12,314 nucleotides of DNA from Cyanobacteria bacterium UBA9971 (lineage in GTDB: Bacteria > Cyanobacteriota > Vampirovibrionia > Gastranaerophilales > UBA9971), in the NCBI GenBank assembly GCA_003499955.1, contig DNRP01000079.1:1-12314 (forward strand), given 5' to 3'. The position numbers and the translations under genes were made by a program. Under the pieces are notes generated by a model that searched no databases, was not told where the DNA came from, and saw only the letters and a program-made list of their open reading frames with translations. Positions 6,996 through 12,314 of the stretch are shown here, one piece after another; position 1 is the first letter of the stretch, and each line of letters opens with the position of its first letter.

Positions 6996-7063
6996 ATTTT
7001 CACTTTCTTATATATTTAACTTTAAATGGATTTTATAGAAATTAGCAAAGAAGAGAACAGGGA

Positions 7064-7828
7064 ATGAACACAAAGAATAAATGCGCGCGCGATAGACTAA
7101 TACTGGCTCTTGATGTAAACACAATGGAAGAAGCCAGAGAATTAGTTACAGAATTAAAGGATTATGTCGGGGTATTCAAAGTAGGTCTTCAATTATTCAC
7201 AAGCGTGGGTCCTGATATCATAAAAATGATTCGGGACGAAGGCAGAGAAATCTTTTTTGACGGAAAATTCCACGATATCCCTAATACAGTTGCTAAAGCA
7301 AGTGCAAACCTCATAAAACACGGGGTTACTTTCTTTAATATACATACTATCGGCGGTTCAAAAATGATTTCCACTACTGTCAAACTGGCAAAAGAAACCG
7401 CAAAAAGTTTGGGGCTTCCAAAACCTACTATTCTCGGCGTAACTATTTTAACAAGTTTCGGACAAAGAACACTTACTGAAGAGCTTTTAATTAGTCAAAA
7501 CATAGACGATTATGTGGGAAAACTTGCAAAACTCGGAAGAGATTCAGGATTGGACGGCATTATTGCCAGTGCTACAGATATTCCTAAAATCAGGAAAGAA
7601 TGCGGCGAAGATTTTATTATTTTATGTCCTGCAATAAGACCGACCTGGTCTGTTGTTAATGACCAGATAAGAGTTGTAACTCCTTCTGATGCAATAAAAT
7701 CCGGTGTTGATTATCTTGTAGTCGGAAGACCCATTACATCCGCGACAGATAGAGTTTCCGCGGCAAAACTGGTTCTCGATGAAGTTGAAGAAGCCATAGC
7801 AGAAATGGCTTGCGCCCCAACAGAATAA
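7064..7828 (+). CDS. pyrF: Orotidine 5'-phosphate decarboxylase
   Basis: This cytoplasmic enzyme makes UMP from OMP, the last step of de novo pyrimidine synthesis. The 254-residue protein shows the class I (PyrF) layout: LALDV with Asp17, FKVG with Lys39, the catalytic block DGKFHDIPNTV with Asp66, Lys68 and Asp71, then GVTILTS, a phosphate-binding CPAIRP and VVGRPIT near the end. The position between the catalytic Asp and Lys is Gly (DGKFHD), where DLKFHD is common; all charged catalytic residues are kept. AAGAAGAG about 8 bases before ATG 7064 serves as ribosome binding site. It stands alone, not with other pyrimidine genes, and faces the convergent lepB across a palindromic repeat. Confidence 0.96.
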   Translation: MNTKNKCARDRLILALDVNTMEEARELVTELKDYVGVFKVGLQLFTSVGPDIIKMIRDEGREIFFDGKFHDIPNTVAKASANLIKHGVTFFNIHTIGGSKMISTTVKLAKETAKSLGLPKPTILGVTILTSFGQRTLTEELLISQNIDDYVGKLAKLGRDSGLDGIIASATDIPKIRKECGEDFIILCPAIRPTWSVVNDQIRVVTPSDAIKSGVDYLVVGRPITSATDRVSAAKLVLDEVEEAIAEMACAPTE

Positions 7829-7873
7829 ATACTATTTTATTTTAGGAATAACTCCTCGACTCTTGTGTCGCTT

Positions 7874-7965
7874 TGTCACCCTGAACTTGATTCAGGGTTT
7901 ATCCAGATAACAAATTAAAGCTATAATTCCAAAATGGTAAGATGCTGAATCAAATTCAGCATGAC
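7874..7965. repeat. REPIN-like palindromic element (copy B)
   Basis: The 92-base element is bounded by TGTCAC and ATGAC. The left hairpin has arms ACCCTGAA and TTCAGGGT (7878-7885, 7891-7898) with a 5-nt loop. The right hairpin has arms ATGCTGAA and TTCAGCAT (7942-7949, 7955-7962) with a 5-nt loop. It aligns along its whole length, in the opposite orientation, with copy C. It lies between convergent pyrF and lepB. Confidence 0.85.
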
Positions 7966-7972
7966 TTTTTTC
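7942..7972 (+). terminator. Probable terminator of pyrF formed by the right hairpin of repeat copy B
   Basis: The 8-bp hairpin (7942-7962) is followed after GAC by TTTTTT at about 7966-7971. This meets the rho-independent pattern for transcription from pyrF. The three bases between stem and T-run make it less than ideal. Confidence 0.5.
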
Positions 7973-7994
7973 ACTAATAGGTAACCCAGGTTAA

Positions 7995-8663
7995 TTAATA
8001 TTTCTGGCGTTGCAAAACACCTATCCTCGTAATGGGCCAGAATCTAAAACATGCTCGACCGACAACTCTTTCTTCCGGCATAAATCCCCAGTATCTGCTG
8101 TCAGTACTGTCATTTCTGTTATCGCCCATCATATAATATTTATTCTTTGGAATTACCAAAGGTCCGCAATACATATCAGGAGCGCAATACCCATTAAAAA
8201 CTTCCTTTATATATGGTTCTTTTAAAAGTTTATTGTTTACATAAACACCAACATCAGGCACAACAAGAATTTCATCTCCGGGAAGACCTATAACTCTTTT
8301 TATATAAGCTTCGTCACTACTAAAAAAACCTATAGCCCTAGTGAATTTACCCCATAATGAAGGATTTAGCTTTTCCTGCGGGGGGAAAAATACAAGAATA
8401 TCTCCTCTATGCGGTTTTGTGAAATACCTGCTTACTTTTTCAACGATTAAATTATCTTTTATTTGAAGAGTCGGCTCCATTGAACTTGAAGGAATCCAGC
8501 GCGGCTCGCCTATAAATGCCCTTATAATAACAACCAAAACAAGTACTATTACTATTGTTTCTACAGTTTCTTTAATAAAATATTTTATTTTTTCCTGTTT
8601 TGAAAGCTCTTTTTTCTCTTTGGGGTCATTATTCTTTGTTTTATCTATATTTTCGTCGCTCAT
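7995..8663 (-). CDS. lepB: Signal peptidase I
   Basis: This membrane serine protease removes signal peptides from exported proteins. The 222-residue protein has a charged cytoplasmic N-terminus (1-30), one transmembrane helix at about 31-50, then the catalytic region on the outer face. Visible boxes are PSSSMEPTL with nucleophile Ser61, RGDILVF at 86-92, YIKRVIGLPGD with general base Lys122, and GDNRNDSTDSRYWG at 180-193. One membrane helix and moderate length fit the Gram-positive/cyanobacterial style rather than the two-helix E. coli LepB. AAGGG at 8671-8675, 7 bases from ATG 8663, is the ribosome binding site. It lies 83 bases after the polyprenyl synthase on the same strand; a dyad covering a -10 box in that gap suggests its own regulated promoter. 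Confidence 0.96.
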   Translation of the reverse strand: MSDENIDKTKNNDPKEKKELSKQEKIKYFIKETVETIVIVLVLVVIIRAFIGEPRWIPSSSMEPTLQIKDNLIVEKVSRYFTKPHRGDILVFFPPQEKLNPSLWGKFTRAIGFFSSDEAYIKRVIGLPGDEILVVPDVGVYVNNKLLKEPYIKEVFNGYCAPDMYCGPLVIPKNKYYMMGDNRNDSTDSRYWGFMPEERVVGRACFRFWPITRIGVLQRQKY

Positions 8664-8684
8664 AATTTTTCCCTTAAAAACTCG

Positions 8685-8712
8685 TTTATATTGATTATAG
8701 TATCAATATAAA
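8685..8712 (-). promoter_or_regulatory. Possible lepB promoter -10 box inside an 11-bp perfect dyad
   Basis: Arms TTTATATTGAT (8685-8695) and ATCAATATAAA (8702-8712) are perfect inverted repeats around 6 bases. On the minus strand TATAAT at 8699-8694 lies in the centre, about 30 bases before the lepB start. No strong -35 is seen (CTTTTA at 17 bases). The dyad could be an operator, or a weak hairpin at the end of the upstream gene; no T-run follows directly. Confidence 0.45.
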
Positions 8713-8746
8713 AACTTAAAAGTACTAAATTAAAAAACCAACAGGA

Positions 8747-9784
8747 TTAAAATTCTCTTTTTAAAGTATAAACTGCAAGATTAATAAGAGATTTTTTATA
8801 AATACTATCTTCCATTACCTCGAGGGCGTTTATAGCTTCTTCGATGTAATATTGTGTTAAATCTCTGGATTTTTGAATTCCATTAGACTTTAAAATAAGA
8901 TTCATAGCCTGATTAAAATCTTTTTTACCTTTAAGCTTATTATTTATAAGTTTTTTAAGAGTTGAATCTTTATTTTTCTCAAATTCTTCCAACGCAAACA
9001 AAACAGGTGCTGTTAAAATTCCATTCTTAAGGTCATTCCCTGCAGGTTTTCCAACTTTTTTACGATTTCCCGTAAAATTTAAAATATCATCCATTATCTG
9101 AAAAGCTATGCCAAAGTTGAGTGAATAATCTCTTACTGCTTTAATTATCAGGTTATTTGCGTCAGGCGTAATTGTAGCCGCACATTCAGCCCCTGCTACA
9201 AATAATTTTGCAGTTTTTCTCTCTGATTTTTTAATATAATCTTCAAATGATATTATCTTAAATTTCTGGTCACCCTGCTGAATTTCACCTATACAAAGTT
9301 CATTAAGCATATTCGCAAATAATTCTGTAGCAACCCCGCCAACAGAAACAAGTTTTGTCAGTGATCTCGCCAGAATAAAATCGCCTACAATTACAGCTGT
9401 TCTGTAATTCCATTTTTTTCCGACAGTTAAAAAACCTCTTCGTGTTTCTGCTTCATCAATAACATCATCATGGATTAAAGAAGCAGTGTGAACCATTTCA
9501 ACGGCTTCGCCGAGATAAAAATGGTTAGACGACAAAAATCCGTTGTTTAAAGCTTTTGCAAAAAGAAAAACTAATGCCGGTCTAAGTCTTTTGCCACCGG
9601 TTTTTATTATATATCCTGTTATTTCATCCAAACGGGTATTTCCGCTGGTTAAACTTTCTGACAGTTTCATTTCCAGCCGGTTTAAATCTTCTTCTACGGG
9701 CTTTAATATATCATTTAATTTGTTTTCAGCCCTGTTTGTAATTTTTGAGAGAAAGTTTATCATTTCTGTCACTGGTGATCTCAA
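8747..9784 (-). CDS. Long-chain polyprenyl diphosphate synthase (octaprenyl/solanesyl type)
   Basis: This trans-isoprenyl diphosphate synthase of 345 residues builds the long chain used in quinone tails by condensing isopentenyl diphosphate units. Family landmarks: PVEEDLNRLE near residue 28 (as in cyanobacterial solanesyl synthases), GGKRLRPAL, the first Asp-rich motif LIHDDVIDEAETRRG (DDxxD), GEIQQGD, and the second Asp-rich motif FQIMDDILNFTG, then GKPAGNDLKNG. The bulk of the chain and the residues before the first motif point to a long-chain enzyme, but the exact length (C35-C45) cannot be read. ATG 9784 has no clear ribosome binding site; ATG 9763 (residue 8) is an alternative start. 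It lies between tRNA-Leu and lepB on the same strand and may supply the ubiA enzyme at 1353. Confidence 0.94.
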   Translation of the reverse strand: MRSPVTEMINFLSKITNRAENKLNDILKPVEEDLNRLEMKLSESLTSGNTRLDEITGYIIKTGGKRLRPALVFLFAKALNNGFLSSNHFYLGEAVEMVHTASLIHDDVIDEAETRRGFLTVGKKWNYRTAVIVGDFILARSLTKLVSVGGVATELFANMLNELCIGEIQQGDQKFKIISFEDYIKKSERKTAKLFVAGAECAATITPDANNLIIKAVRDYSLNFGIAFQIMDDILNFTGNRKKVGKPAGNDLKNGILTAPVLFALEEFEKNKDSTLKKLINNKLKGKKDFNQAMNLILKSNGIQKSRDLTQYYIEEAINALEVMEDSIYKKSLINLAVYTLKREF

Positions 9785-9808
9785 ATTGCCAATTAATTTT
9801 TAGTTGTT

Positions 9809-9874
9809 ATTGAGAAAATTGCTTCGTGAATACAATTTTAGCCTAAAATTAATATTTTGTGCCTCGCAATGATA
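9809..9874. repeat. Decayed palindromic intergenic element (copy D, different sequence type)
   Basis: On the minus strand it begins ATCATTGCGAGG and ends CGAAGCAATTTTCTCAAT, with an internal 7-bp hairpin AATTTTA/TAAAATT (9834-9840, 9844-9850). The pattern TCATTGCGAG...CGAAGCAAT recalls a class of short palindromic repeats known from many bacterial genomes. It is AT-eroded and not alignable base for base with copies A-C. It fills most of the gap between the polyprenyl synthase and tRNA-Leu. Confidence 0.45.
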
Positions 9875-9902
9875 ATCTTGGCAAATCATTTTTAATTAAA
9901 TA

Positions 9903-10014
9903 TACAATATAAAAATGAGCGAGGAGAGACTCGAACTCTCACAGGGGTAACCTACTAGTTCCTAAGACTAGCGCGTCTGCCATTCCGCCACTCGCCCAAA
10001 TATTTTATATTGTA
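9903..10014. repeat. 12-bp inverted repeat flanking tRNA-Leu
   Basis: TACAATATAAAA at 9903-9914 and TTTTATATTGTA at 10003-10014 are perfect inverted repeats just outside the tRNA gene (one base from its 3' end, five from its 5' end). In the precursor RNA the leader and trailer would pair and lengthen the acceptor stem. Confidence 0.7.
9916..9997 (-). tRNA. tRNA-Leu, anticodon UAG
   Basis: The 82-base gene folds as a class II tRNA. The acceptor stem GGGCGAG pairs with CTCGCTC (one G-T pair), with discriminator A. The D arm is TGGCGGAATGGCAGACGC. The anticodon stem CTAGT/ACTAG closes the loop CTTAGGA, whose anticodon TAG reads CUA (and probably other CUN) leucine codons. A long variable arm of about 14 bases, typical of leucine, precedes the T arm GAGAG-TTCGAGT-CTCTC. 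CCA is not encoded, so it must be added. It has its own likely promoter at 10021-10049. Confidence 0.96.
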
Positions 10015-10020
10015 ATTAAA

Positions 10021-10049
10021 ATTTATCATTTATATAACACCATAGTCAA
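10021..10049 (-). promoter_or_regulatory. Promoter of tRNA-Leu
   Basis: On the minus strand TTGACT (10049-10044) and ATAAAT (10026-10021) are separated by 17 bases. The start would fall at about 10013-10015, some 16-18 bases before the mature tRNA end and exactly where the flanking inverted repeat begins. Confidence 0.58.
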
Positions 10050-10136
10050 GAAAATTAAATTTATAAAATTATTCAGGTATAATATAAGTTATGTTGAAGT
10101 GAGGGTAATGATTAAATAAATACTGATGACTTTTAA

Positions 10137-10229
10137 TGTCATGCTGAACTTGTTTCAGCATCTATCCACTTTAGGATTAAAGCTTTAAGTTATTTGTTGG
10201 ACAGATCCCGAATCAAGTTCGGGATGACA
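10137..10229. repeat. REPIN-like palindromic element (copy C)
   Basis: The 93-base element has ends TGTCAT and ATGACA. The left hairpin has arms ATGCTGAA/TTCAGCAT (10141-10148, 10154-10161) and the right hairpin arms ATCCCGAA/TTCGGGAT (10205-10212, 10218-10225), each with a 5-nt loop. It aligns with the reverse complement of copy B along its length, including the AGCTTTAA middle. Confidence 0.85.
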
Positions 10230-10300
10230 ATTTAGAAAAATAATAAAATTTATCATATGTAATTATTCACTACCGAAATTAGAAGAACAGGGAAAAAATT

Positions 10301-10618
10301 ATGGATTCTAAAAATGATCAGACCAAATTTCCAAGAATTACACTAAGATGCAAATGCGAAAACGAATTTAACGTAAATGTCATGAGATTTCGTGACAAAG
10401 AGCCTGTAATGTGTCAGGTTTGCGGAGAAGTTTTTCCGCAGGAAGTCGGTTCAAACTTCACAAAAGCTCTGGAAGATCTTTATTTAATTAAACATAACCT
10501 TGAAAAAGACGATTATCCTTTCCATTTTTCTTTTATTTATAAATCTTCCTTCAAACAGCCTCCTGCTCCTTATCCTTTTGACGACAAAAATGATAAAGTT
10601 AAAGAAAAGAAAGATTAA
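10301..10618 (+). CDS. Small putative zinc-ribbon protein of unknown function
   Basis: I do not recognise the family of this 105-residue protein. Cysteines 17 and 19 (RCKCENEF) and 38 and 41 (CQVCGEVFP) form a CxC plus CxxC set spaced like a zinc ribbon. The middle (about 50-70) looks helical, and the C-terminus is proline-containing and then highly charged (DDKNDKVKEKKD). No signal peptide or membrane helix is present, so it is probably cytoplasmic. AGGGA at 10289-10293, 7 bases from ATG 10301, is a good ribosome binding site and supports it as a real gene. It sits alone between palindromic copy C and the large TPR gene, and a possible weak terminator follows. RNA/DNA binding or metal-dependent protein contact are guesses only. 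Confidence 0.78.
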   Translation: MDSKNDQTKFPRITLRCKCENEFNVNVMRFRDKEPVMCQVCGEVFPQEVGSNFTKALEDLYLIKHNLEKDDYPFHFSFIYKSSFKQPPAPYPFDDKNDKVKEKKD

Positions 10619-10623
10619 TAAAA

Positions 10624-10654
10624 AAACTCTCCATAAAATTCTGGACAGTTTTGA
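10624..10654 (+). terminator. Possible weak terminator after the zinc-ribbon gene
   Basis: AAACT-c-TCC and GGA-c-AGTTT form a stem of eight pairs with one C-C mismatch around a 10-nt loop. Only four T bases close it before GAAT, so termination may be partial. Confidence 0.35.
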
Positions 10655-10669
10655 ATAAAAGTATAAAAT
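10642..10669 (+). promoter_or_regulatory. Possible promoter for the large TPR gene
   Basis: TGGACA at 10642-10647 and TAAAAT at 10664-10669 are separated by 16 bases, with a predicted start near 10676. The -35 box overlaps the right arm of the weak terminator hairpin. Confidence 0.4.
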
Positions 10670-10680
10670 AAAAGATAAGT

Positions 10681-10693
10681 TGTCATAATGACA
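10681..10693. repeat. 13-base palindrome TGTCAT-A-ATGACA
   Basis: Two perfect 6-bp arms lie around a single A. The arms equal the outermost bases of palindromic copies A and C. It lies immediately before the start of the large TPR gene. Confidence 0.6.
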
Positions 10694-10695
10694 GT

Positions 10696-12314
10696 ATGAC
10701 AAAAAGAGGTTTAAGTGTGTCTGATTTTCAAACATATCTGGCTAAAGCCGATGAATTAAAAGAAAATAAAGATTTTGAAAGAGCTATTGAACAATATTTA
10801 AAAGCTCTTGAGTTTAAGCCGGCTGATTATGAAACATTGGAAAAAATTGCTGATGCTTATTTTTGTCTAAGCAATTTTGAAAAAGCTATAGCTTTTTACC
10901 AAAAATCCCTTGCTTTTGAGCCAAATTATATCTTATCGCTGCTTGGAATCTCTAAAGCTTACGAGCTTATTCATAAAATTGATAAAGCTATTGAATATCT
11001 TGAAAAAGTCCTTGAATTAAGTTCTTATGATTCTGATATTGCAGCACAACTCGCGCTTTTATACATAGAAAATCAAGAATATACTATCTCTCATAAGCTT
11101 ATAGAAAAACTTTTATCCCAAAACCCAAATTCTGACGCGTATCATTATATGCTGGGCTTAAATTATGAGCAGATGGGCGAAAAAGAACTTGCTTTAAAAA
11201 ACTACAATAAAGTTCTTGAAATAAATCCCGAGAATTTCGATGCCAGACTCGCCCTGGGAATTATATATTACAATAATAACGATTATAAATCAGCTAAAAT
11301 CGAACTTTTAAAAGCGGAAAATGTGAATTTTAACAACACAAAAGTTCACTATTACCTCGGTTTGATTTATGTTGCGGAAGAAAAATTTGAAAAAGCCATT
11401 CCCGAGTTTAAGTATGTCGTAACTTTTGATCCCAAAAATATTGATGCGTATAACCATTTAGGAGTTACCTACGGTTTTTTAGGTTGGATTGAAGAAGCTA
11501 TTCAGGAATTTAAATCTGCTATAAACTTAAATCCGAATAATTCCGAAATCAGATATGCCCTTGGCTATATCTATTATAAAAATGAAGCTTATATTGAAGC
11601 CGAATCAGAGCTTAAAAAAGCAATAGATCTCAATCCCATACATTATCAGGCGCATTCGGCACTTGGTTCGGTATGTGTAAAGCTTGAAAAATACAAAGAA
11701 GCTATAGAATCCTTTTCTAAATCGCTTGAACTCAACCCTGATGACGCCATTACTAATTTCAACATGGCTTCTATCTTTAAAGTAATGGGTTTAACAGAAA
11801 GAGCTATTTCTGCTTATGAAAAAGCTATAAATCTCAATTCCGACCTTCTTGACGCATATTTTGAAGCGGGAATGCTTCTTTTAAACAGACAAAGACCTGA
11901 TGAAGCAAGAAAATATTTTGACCTTGCAATAAAACAAAACGACAAATTTGCTGAAGCATATTATGGAGTAGGACTTTGCTTTATTAAATCCCATAATAAC
12001 GAAGACGCGATTAAATATTTTAACAAAGCGCTTGAGTTTAATCCCAATATTCCTGATGCTTATTATCAAATAGGGCTTATTAACAGGGAAGAAGGAAATA
12101 TTGAAACCGCTATAAAAAACATTGAAGAATCTATAAATCTTGATTCGGAAAACGCCTCACACGCGAATGATCTGGGGCTTACCTATCAAATCAAGGGTGA
12201 TCTTGAGAATGCAATAAAATATTTCAAAAAAGCCGGCAATATAGATACTTACAACCCCGAATACAAGCATAACCTCGGTCTTGCTTTATTTGAAATGAAA
12301 AGATATCAGGAAGC
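10696..12314 (+). CDS. Large TPR-repeat protein (partial, C-terminus beyond right edge)
   Basis: An open frame of 539 codons runs off the right edge. After about 12 residues it is built entirely of TPR units: fifteen complete repeats, mostly exactly 34 residues, and the start of a sixteenth. Typical units are AYNHLGVTYGFLGWIEEAIQEF and AYYQIGLINREEGNIETAIKNI. Repeats 4 and 5 are 32 and 36 residues, a local shift. No signal peptide or membrane helix is seen, so a cytoplasmic superhelical scaffold is likely, unless a catalytic domain lies further on, as in TPR-containing O-GlcNAc transferases. Start: ATG 10696 has no ribosome binding site, whereas GTG 10717 has AAAGAGG ending 7 bases before it and would remove seven residues outside the repeats. 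The partner is unknown. Confidence 0.9.
   Translation, partial: MTKRGLSVSDFQTYLAKADELKENKDFERAIEQYLKALEFKPADYETLEKIADAYFCLSNFEKAIAFYQKSLAFEPNYILSLLGISKAYELIHKIDKAIEYLEKVLELSSYDSDIAAQLALLYIENQEYTISHKLIEKLLSQNPNSDAYHYMLGLNYEQMGEKELALKNYNKVLEINPENFDARLALGIIYYNNNDYKSAKIELLKAENVNFNNTKVHYYLGLIYVAEEKFEKAIPEFKYVVTFDPKNIDAYNHLGVTYGFLGWIEEAIQEFKSAINLNPNNSEIRYALGYIYYKNEAYIEAESELKKAIDLNPIHYQAHSALGSVCVKLEKYKEAIESFSKSLELNPDDAITNFNMASIFKVMGLTERAISAYEKAINLNSDLLDAYFEAGMLLLNRQRPDEARKYFDLAIKQNDKFAEAYYGVGLCFIKSHNNEDAIKYFNKALEFNPNIPDAYYQIGLINREEGNIETAIKNIEESINLDSENASHANDLGLTYQIKGDLENAIKYFKKAGNIDTYNPEYKHNLGLALFEMKRYQE

Larger units (their letters stand above)
10001..10300. other. Intergenic region between tRNA-Leu and the small zinc-ribbon gene
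   Basis: No gene is seen here. The stretch holds the tRNA promoter (10021-10049), palindromic copy C (10137-10229) and the leader of the 10301 gene, with AGGGA at 10289-10293 as its ribosome binding site. No convincing promoter for the 10301 gene was found. Confidence 0.65.

Noticed and set aside
9916-9997. tRNA-Leu as an integration site for a mobile element
   Set aside because: There is no duplicated tRNA 3' end, integrase or phage-like gene nearby; only short palindromic repeats flank it.
10126-10142. ATGAC/GTCAT inverted repeat at the left edge of copy C as a target duplication
   Set aside because: It is only 5 bp, inverted rather than direct, and has no counterpart at the right edge, so it is likely chance.
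7874-10229. The repeated palindromes as a CRISPR array
   Set aside because: The copies are kilobases apart, in both orientations, with no regular spacers and no cas genes.
10484-10735. Minus-strand 83-codon frame across the zinc-ribbon/TPR junction
   Set aside because: It overlaps two genes with better start signals, and its Phe/Ile/Leu-rich product is what antisense of AT-rich coding sequence gives.

Overview
The window is AT-rich chromosomal DNA from a bacterium with an outer membrane. It carries a type IV pilin-like gene, an MlaE-type lipid-transport permease, a UbiA prenyltransferase and a long-chain polyprenyl diphosphate synthase whose N-terminus resembles cyanobacterial solanesyl synthases. 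Together with the low GC, the many TPR proteins and the palindrome-ended intergenic repeats, this suggests a non-photosynthetic member of the cyanobacterial lineage (Vampirovibrionia/Melainabacteria type). That placement is an inference from gene style, not a proven assignment. No phage, plasmid, CRISPR, transposase or defence gene was seen; most of the window is ordinary housekeeping sequence.

Layout. Bases 1-1052 (minus) hold the N-terminal part of a cysteine-rich prepilin-type protein that runs off the left edge. A 300-base AT-rich divergent spacer follows. Then come a tightly coupled plus-strand pair, ubiA-family prenyltransferase and mlaE-family permease (1353-3036), a strong hairpin terminator, and a very small protein-kinase-fold gene (3134-3670). 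Converging on it is a minus-strand block: ribosomal protein L28 (5620-5811), the DUF47/PhoU-like Pit accessory protein (4886-5524) and a PiT phosphate transporter (3677-4681). The plus strand then carries a membrane-anchored TPR protein (6025-6951) and pyrF (7064-7828). The minus strand carries tRNA-Leu(UAG), a polyprenyl diphosphate synthase and signal peptidase I (in transcription order, 9997 down to 7995). The right end holds a small putative zinc-ribbon protein (10301-10618) and a large TPR protein with at least fifteen repeats that runs off the right edge.

How the genes relate. The polyprenyl diphosphate synthase could supply the isoprenoid tail that the UbiA enzyme attaches to an aromatic ring, as in quinone synthesis. 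DUF47 plus PiT form a phosphate-uptake pair. Signal peptidase I and the prepilin belong to protein export, but prepilins are normally cut by a separate prepilin peptidase that is not in this window.

The most notable non-coding signal is a family of intergenic elements with ends TGTCA(T/C)...ATGAC(A). Two copies, about 92 bases each (7874-7965 and 10137-10229), have two hairpins each with 8-bp arms and 5-nt loops. One hairpin shows two compensatory base-pair changes between copies, with an identical TCAAG loop. A longer relative sits between DUF47 and pit, and a decayed element of a different sequence type lies beside the tRNA. Other structural signals are a tRNA gene flanked by a 12-bp inverted repeat that would extend the acceptor stem, and an 11-bp perfect dyad over the probable -10 box of lepB.
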